DNA from: Begonia masoniana
Lineage: Eukaryota; Streptophyta; Magnoliopsida; Cucurbitales; Begoniaceae
DNA: 64,000 nucleotides
Assembly: GCA_022432975.1 (NCBI GenBank)
Contig: CM039510.1
Coordinates: 12,102,301 to 12,166,300, forward strand
Reading direction: 5' to 3'
Every line of letters begins with the position of its first letter. Within the stretch, counting starts at the first letter, position 1. Below the pieces are notes generated by a model that saw only the letters and a program-made list of their open reading frames with translations, ran no database searches and was not told the origin of the DNA. Made by a program: the position numbers and the translations under genes. Of this stretch, positions 56,348 to 64,000 are shown piece by piece.

Positions 56348-57676
56348 ATGCAGAACTCTAGACGACCAGGGCGACCTAGAAACGAACCCGAGCCACCTAG
56401 AAATCCACTTGAGGAGTCAGTTAAGCAGCTTGCTGATATGGTTACAAAGCAAGTAGAGTTATTTGGATCTCTAATTGGTTAGGGAGGACCAGGAAATGTC
56501 GGATCTAGCTCGAGTGGAGACAAGTTTAGGAGATTGAAACCTCCGATGTTTGAGGGTCGGCTGACAGATCCAACAGCTGCTGGAAGGTGGATCTACACAA
56601 TCGAGAATATGTTTAAGCTCGTTGATGTGGAGGAGGAGAACAAGCTGAAATGTGCCATTTTTCACCTGGTTAACGATGCACAGAGCTGGTGGGAGACGGT
56701 AGAGGCTACAACTAGTCCACAAGGTATCACCTGGAAAGAGTTTAAGGATCTGTTCTTCAATAAATACTACAACCGGATAGTGCAAGCAACTAAAAGGCTA
56801 GAGTTCCTACAGCTAAAGCAGACCAGGTCAGTTGGAGAGTATATCAGATAGTTCGAGAGTCTTTCATGGTTTGCCAGTCATATGATGAGTCGAGAGGAGG
56901 ATAAGGTACTCAGTTCGTGCAGGGCCTGAAACCAAAAATATATATGTTGGTGAAGACTTACGGGATTGAAGGAATATCATTCACTAGGGTGGTGGCCAAA
57001 GCTTTAGAGGTGGAAGAGGCTGCTGATAAAGTTATTAAACCCGCTGAAGCCCCGAATAGGATGTTTAAAGAAATTACAGCCCAGATTAGCCGAGGCAGAT
57101 CTTCTTCTCAGCAACAGGGAACTAAGCCGTCAGGAGGAAATGTAAATGATCAGAGGGGCGAAAAGAAACCACAGCAGCAGAAGAAAGGGTTTCGGCAGTG
57201 TCCAAAGTGCTTGAGGTCCCATCCCGGAGAGTGTGGGCAATATGCTGGCAAATGTTACAACTGTCTAGAAGCTGGTCATCTTTCCCGTGATTGCCCAAAG
57301 CCGAGGGTTGCCCGATGTTTCAAGTGTAACCAACCGGGTCACATAGCTACCGATTGCCTTACCTCGAAGCAAGGTCCAGTTAAAGCTACACCCAGATCTT
57401 CGCTATGATCGAGGCCTGAGGGAGAGGATCGTTCTACCGTGATTTCAAGTACTGTGTTTGTAAACTCAGTGCCTGCTTTTACTTTGATAGATTCAGGTGC
57501 ATCTCATTCGTTCATAGTAGCAGCTTTTGTGATGAAGTTGAACTTAGAGGTGAAGCCTGCTGGGTGTATGTTCGATGTGAGTTTACCATCTGGTGAGCGC
57601 TTACATTCAGATCAGGTGGTACATGATGGTCTGATATCAGTTGGAAAGAAGCAATTACCAGCTACGGAGCACGGAG
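56348..57676 (+). pseudogene. gag: Element D gag-protease remnant
   Basis: Start ATG at 56348, in-frame TAG at 56480-56482, another stop at 56849-56851 and a frame shift near 56900. Recognisable: PPMFEGRLTDPTAAGRW, the gag core (FHLVNDAQSWWETVE), FLQLKQTRSVGEYI, then two CCHC zinc knuckles at about 57253-57360 (CYNCLEAGHLSRDC, CFKCNQPGHIATDC) and protease IDSGASHSF near 57490. The protease is cut off near 57665-57677, where sequence jumps to an LTR interior. RT, RNase H and integrase are absent. Confidence 0.9.
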
Positions 57677-59191
<1,515 letters not shown>

Positions 59192-59804
59192 TGCGTTTTC
59201 TAGTCAGAATGAAGTATAATAAAATGGCTCTATCCTTAGTCACATGTTGTTTGTGAGATGAAGGTAATAAGCGACTTTTAATAAAATGATACCATACTCT
59301 TGCCTTCGGTAGTAGCTTAATTCGAGGGAGTGAGAAGGATCCTATTTTAGAAACAACCCATTCAGTGTCGGGTTCAACAATTTCTTTCAGCACAGCCTTC
59401 AGATACGGTGGTGATTGATTGTCCGTGTGAATATAAAATTCATCCTCCACTTACTCTAAATTGTAGAAAAAGTTTATTTTTGCCAGCGAAATCTTTACCT
59501 TTCGTTTTCTAACCCTTACCGTCTGGGGTAGCTCGCCCTTAAAATTGGCATAGAATTCACAAACCAAATTTGTTATTACCTCTTCTGGAAAAGCACATAA
59601 CCTCGTCCAATTGCGCTCTTGAATAATCGAAGAGATATAGCTCGTGTACCTAGTATAATTGCTGTCAGAAATCACAAACCCTTTTTCCACCGCAAAGGTT
59701 TTCTGCTTCATCCCTTGCTCATATCGAAGTTTTGCTACTTCAGAGATGAATTCCGACTGGTGCAAATCATCAACAGCTTTCGTTCCAGAGCTCTTGGATC
59801 TCAT
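59192..59804 (-). pseudogene. Plant-transposon-protein ORF downstream of Athila pol
   Basis: Two minus-strand segments in tandem, 59451-59804 and 59187-59450, separated by a stop. Features of the putative plant transposon protein family: EKGFVISDSN.., ERNWTRLCAFPEEVI, EFYANFKGE, and later [20 protein letters not shown] and [17 protein letters not shown]. It begins at ATG 59804 and is truncated at 59191 by the LTR E insertion. It lies 3' of the Athila integrase, where Athila-type elements often carry an extra (env-position) ORF. The biochemical role of the domain is unknown to me. Confidence 0.7.
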
Positions 59805-60033
59805 ATTTGTATCTGGTATCCTGCAAGGAAAGGAAACATTTCGTGTGGTATGGTGTTTTGAAAAATTACTGCAAAGTTCTAGGGATAAAGGGATAAAGAA
59901 GAGGGAAGTGCGAATTGAAAAAAATAAGATTTGAAAAAGAGGGAATTTTTTTTTGGAAAGGCGGTCAATTAAAATTAAATAATTAGATTAATAAACCCAA
60001 TTATTTAATTCTATTTACACCATTCTCCTTCTT

Positions 60034-60080
<47 letters not shown>

Positions 60081-60224
60081 ATTATTTGTGATGCTACATT
60101 AAACATTGTAGCATCAACATTATTTTTAGTAAAATCAAAATAAACCAAAAGGATATCAGAAATTGGGTTGCCTCCCAATAAGTACTTAATTTTTTTTAAG
60201 TCTTCAGCCTGACTTTCTCATGCT
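59805..60224. other. Athila intergenic spacer with TA tract
   Basis: No ORF of note. Holds a short (TA)n tract at about 60038-60076, and AT-rich and A/T-homopolymer sequence between integrase and the downstream ORF. Confidence 0.7.
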
Positions 60225-60593
60225 TCATATTTCTTTTCTGTCTTCTAGAACAATTGATGTAATTGCCGTTAGTTTTTCTCCAAGATAATGCTTCACTCTC
60301 TGGCCATTGACTTTAAAATTCTGATCGCTTTTTTCATCTCCTAATTCCAATATGCCATATGGATAAACTTCTATCACTTCAAAAGGACCAGGCCACCGAG
60401 ATTTTAACTTTCCTGGAAACAACTTCAATCTCGAATTAAAAAGTAAGCCGTTTGTCATTTTTCAAAAATTCGCTGTTGTATCTTTATGTCATGCCATCTC
60501 TTTTTTTTCTTTGTAAATTCTAGCATTCTCATAAGCACCCATCCTCAGTTTTTCTAATTCCTGCAGCTGTAAAAATTGATTTCTTCTTGCCCA
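60225..60593 (-). pseudogene. pol: Athila integrase C-terminal module
   Basis: Minus strand: LFPGKLKSRWPGPFEVIEVYPYG (GPY/F-type module), then QNFKVNGQRVKHYLGE, typical of Athila-type integrase ends. Separated from the core by stops around 60460-60590. Confidence 0.82.
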
Positions 60594-61211
60594 CTATAAA
60601 TCCAAATTTAATGTCTTAATTGCCCTATAAGCTTTATGTTCAAATTCCACAGGTAGGTGGTAGGCTTTTTCGTAAATCAAATTGTATGGAGTAGTGCCCA
60701 AGGGAGTTTTATAAGCTGTTCTGTACGCCCACAACGCATTATCCAGTTTTTGAGACCAATCCTTCCTATTGGGATTCACCACTTTTTTCAGAATTCTTTT
60801 TATCTCTCTGTTAGAAACCTTTGCTTGGTCATTACTCTGTGGATGATATGTTGTGGTCACCTTATCCCTGACTCCATACTTGCTTAATAATCCATTGAAA
60901 GATCTATTTCAGAAGTGAGATCCTCCGTCGCTAATAATTGCTCTAGGTGTTCCAAATCTTGTAAATATATTTTTTTGTAGAAATTTTAGAACACCCTTTC
61001 CTTCATTGTTTGGCAACGCTATTGCTTCTACCCACTTTGAAATATAGTCTGTAGCCAAGAGGATGTACTGATTACCAAAAGATATTGGAAATGGTTCCAT
61101 GAAATCAATCCCCCACACGTCAAATATTTCGATCTCCATAATATTATTAAGTGGTAGTTCATGTTTCCGAGTGATATTTCCTACCCTTTGGCACCTGTCA
61201 CAACCCTTCAC
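60594..61211 (-). pseudogene. pol: Athila integrase core
   Basis: Two open segments, 60909-61211 and 60594-60860. Visible: the zinc-finger tail [15 protein letters not shown], the first catalytic Asp in [10 protein letters not shown], the second in IISDGGSHF, and the Glu in [13 protein letters not shown], then [23 protein letters not shown], a strong Athila hallmark. A stop separates the second and third catalytic positions, so it is inactive. Confidence 0.9.
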
Positions 61212-61226
61212 AAAAGTATTGGTATC

Positions 61227-62880
61227 CTAAAAGTGTGGGGTACAAACCTGATTGCAGAATTTTTGCAGTCGTGCGCGTCCATATGGTGTTGTATGGCATT
61301 GCTGTAGCACTAAATCCATTTCTTCCTCCGGAACGCATCTTCTCAACAGTTGGTCAACGCATTGTTTAAAGAGGAAAGGTTCATCCCAAAAATATTGTTT
61401 CACATCTGTCAAAAACTTCTTTCTTTGCTGATATTGCATGTCACAAGGAATGATATCACTTACAATGTAGTTGACAAAATCTGCATACCATGGCACTAAA
61501 GATACATCTATTTTTAACATTTGTTCATCTAGAAATGTTTCTTTTATGCTTTCTCCATGTTGCTGTTCGCTCATATTTTTCAGACGAGACAAATGATCAG
61601 CAACCTGGTTCTCGTAGCCTTTTCGATTGTGGATTTCCAAATCGAATTCTTGAAGTAGTACCCAACGAATTAGTCTTGGTTTAGCATCCTTTTTTGTAAT
61701 CAGATACTTGATGACTGCATGATCAGTGTACACAATCATCTTTGTTCCTATCAAATACGTTATGAATTTATCGAAAGTAAATACTACTGCAGGTAACTTT
61801 TTCTCTGTAGTTGTGTAGTTTTTCTGAGCATCATTGAGAGTTTTGCTAGCATAGTAGATGGAATTGAATATTTTATCTCTCTTCTGTCCCAACACTACTC
61901 CCACAACATAATTGTTGGTATCGCACATCAGAATAAATAGCATGGACCAATCGGGTGCTGCAATCATAGGCACAATTACTAATTTCTGCTTCAATACATC
62001 AAAAGCTTCCAAACAGTCTTTGTCAAAGTGGAATGAAGTACTCTGTTCCAGTAAACGGCATAAGGGTTTAGAGATTTTTGAGAAGTCCTTGATGAAACGA
62101 CGATAAAATCCTGCATTACCCAAAAAACTTCGAATCCCCTTTACTGTATTTGGTAGAGGTATATTTTCAATGATTTCTACTTTCGCTTTATCCACTTCTA
62201 AACCCTTTTTCGAGACTCGATGCCCCAATACTATCCCTTCGAGAACCATAAAATGGCATTTCTCCCAATTTAGCACCAAGTTCGTTTTCCAACATCTTTT
62301 CAAAACTCGCTCCAAATTTTTCAAACATGTTTTGAAATACTCTCCAACAATAGAGAAATCATCTATGAAAATCTCCAAACATTCTTCGACCATGTCTGAA
62401 AATATGGCCATCATGCAACGTTGGAAGGTTGCTGAAGTGTTGCACAACCCCAAAGGCATCCTCTGAAATGCGAAAGTTCCATAAAGACATGTAAACGTAG
62501 TTTTCTCTTGATCTTCGGGAGCAATCGTGATTTGATTATAGCCTGAATACACATTAAGAAAACAGTAAAAAATTTTACCAGCCAACCTGTCTAGTATCTG
62601 ATCAATAAACGGTAGTGGGAATTGATCTTTACGTGTGGCCTTGTTTAATTTTCGGTAATCCATGCAACTTCTCCATCCCGTTATTGTCCTCTTTGGAATC
62701 AACTCATTCTTTTCATTGGATATAACTCTTGTCCCACCTTTCTTTGGATCACATTGAACTGGGCTAATTCAGGAGCTATCTGAAATTGGAAAAATAATTC
62801 TAGCATCCAACCATTTGAAAATTTCCTTCTTCACAACTTCCTTCATCACTGGATTCAATCTTCTCTGTTACTCTATAGAT
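61227..62880 (-). pseudogene. pol: Athila reverse transcriptase and RNase H
   Basis: The open part 61227-62702 (491 codons) covers most of RT and RNase H. The RT start is readable to about 62880 (RLNPVMKEVVKKEIFKWLDA) past a stop. RT motifs: [42 protein letters not shown] and catalytic FIDDFS. RNase H: an Asp in LMCDTNN, Glu in [10 protein letters not shown], Asp in [11 protein letters not shown], then VADHLSRL. The zinc-finger region is partly deleted near 61230-61290. Chain order and motifs fit the Athila lineage of Ty3/Gypsy. Confidence 0.92.
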
Positions 62881-63532
62881 GCGTTGTATCCATCTTCTAG
62901 GAGTATCTTGTGCATACAAATACTAGAACTAATCCCTTTAATATCTCTAACTGTCGATGCCAAAGCCTGCTTGTAAGTTCTCAATACTTGGAGTAATTTT
63001 TCTCTTGCATAGTTGTCAAAGTAGCTGAAATAATAACAGGAATGGTCTCCTTGAGCCCTAAAAATGCATATTTGAGGTGAGATGGCAGTTGTTTAAGCTT
63101 CAGTGTTGGTGCGTCTTCAATAGATGGCTTAAGAAATTTTGGTTTATCTTCCGTTCTCATTAATGCTTCAAACTGTTTTCTGTAGCCCAAGAAAATTTGC
63201 TCTGTTTCTTTTGTTTTCGTTCTTTTTTATATACTAAAACAGTTTTCTTCGTCATAAGGACACTTTATGCCTTTTAAAACATTGAAGGTAACCTGTTGAT
63301 CATTCACCCTCATGGTGAGTTCTCCTTTTTGAATATCAATTAACGTTCTTCCCATGGCTAAGAAGGGTCTTCTCAATATGATGGGCACTTCTCGGTCTGC
63401 TTCGTAATCCAAAATAATGAAGTCTGTTGGGAAAATAAATTTATCTACTTTTACGAGTATGTCTTCTATCTTCCCTTGAGAATGAGTTAATGAGCAATCA
63501 ATGAGTTGCAGAGTAACTGTAGTAGGTCGAGC
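62881..63532 (-). pseudogene. pol: Athila protease-RT linker region
   Basis: Minus strand, broken frames: 63227-63412 reads MDYEADREVPIILRRPFLAMGR then GELTMRVNDQQVTFNV; 62981-63190 is a decayed linker; about 62885-62975 reads LRTYKQALASTVRDIKGISSSICMHKILLEDG. All are standard parts of Athila polyproteins between the protease active site and RT. Confidence 0.85.
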
Positions 63533-63964
63533 TTATCCTATTCCCAGTTTCTTGAAGATGAACATGGGCATTAAATTAATGTTTGCTCCTAAATCAAACA
63601 AAGCTTTCCCAAAATAGTAGTTACCGATCGTGAATGGAATGGTGAAGCTGCCTGGATCTTTCAATTTAGGTGAGATCTTATTATGTAATATATAACTTGT
63701 TTCTTCAGTCATGGCTACCATTTCAAATTCTCCCAGCCTTCTTTTCTTGGACAAAATATCCTTCATAAACTTTGCGTAGTTGGATATTTGTTCAAGTGCT
63801 TCTACCAAGGGCACATTAATGTGGAGTTGCTTAAGAACATCAAGAAATCTTTTAAACTGCTTGTCCTGATTATGTTTCTGCAATCTTTGGGGGAATAGTC
63901 GTGGTAGCCTCTGAATTTTGAATTCACCTCCCTGCTGATGCGGTGTAGCTACAACATCAGCCAC
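63533..63964 (-). pseudogene. gag-pol: Athila gag end and aspartic protease
   Basis: 143-codon open segment: FPQRLQKHNQDKQFKRFLDV, ALEQISNYAKFMKDILSKKRR, LKDPGSFTIPFTIG, then the protease active-site region ALFDLGANINLMP (Asp-Leu-Gly-Ala). The rest of gag lies beyond the right edge of the window. Confidence 0.88.
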
Positions 63965-64000
63965 TGGGTTACAGTTGTCTGATCATCTAAGTTTCCTTGT

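Overview
The window looks like transposon-dense DNA from a flowering plant, most likely a eudicot. I see one ordinary host gene, a two-exon cytochrome P450 of the CYP81 type (26428-29292). Almost everything else is LTR retrotransposon in nested layers: Ty3/Gypsy chromoviruses of the Tekay/Del type, a Cassandra TRIM, an Athila-type element, a degenerate Copia element and an older Gypsy integrase remnant. The family is not certain; I cannot name the species.

Left third (1-24348). A minus-strand Tekay-type LTR runs into a 100-N assembly gap (2139-2238). A decayed plus-strand Tekay element, called E1 here, spans 3609-23634. Its 3' LTR is split by a solo LTR (S1, target duplication TACTG). S1 is in turn split by a minus-strand Tekay element (N, 10721-19424, target duplication TACAT), giving a three-level nest. 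N has near-identical LTRs but has lost most of RT and RNase H. E1 abuts a Cassandra element (23635-24348) whose LTRs carry 5S-rRNA-like sequence.

Middle (24349-41843). A minus-strand Gypsy integrase remnant ends about 180 bp upstream of the P450 start codon. The P450 intron holds a 793-bp Mutator-like MITE with long inverted repeats and a 9-bp target duplication. Next comes a full-length Tekay element, E2 (31797-41838, target duplication GATAG), with a single in-frame stop in gag-pol and an LTR minisatellite of about 48 copies in one LTR and 23 in the other.

Right third (41844-64000). A minus-strand Copia pol is broken by two solo Tekay LTRs (A, target duplication GTCAA; B, target duplication TATCT) and by a deleted element, C. 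A Tekay LTR with gag fragment (D) follows, then a related LTR piece (E) carrying a 1,000-bp pure (TA)n tract. A minus-strand Athila-type element runs off the window end, with a plant-transposon-protein ORF downstream of pol.

The most interesting signal is shared architecture in the Tekay LTRs. Nine divergent LTRs have gene-like splice signals: a pyrimidine-rich exon 1, a 43-55-nt exon 2 followed by GTAAGT, and an exon 3 after TGTAG. Four elements also have a 60-66-nt intron between the primer-binding site and gag. In one reading frame exon 3 is open in all nine LTRs, is acidic, and stops after 12-21 codons. In seven of the nine, exon 2 is a multiple of three, open and in phase with it. Solo LTR B has an ATG-to-stop reading frame of 69 codons across all three predicted exons. 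Whether this is a coding gene or a spliced untranslated leader is open.
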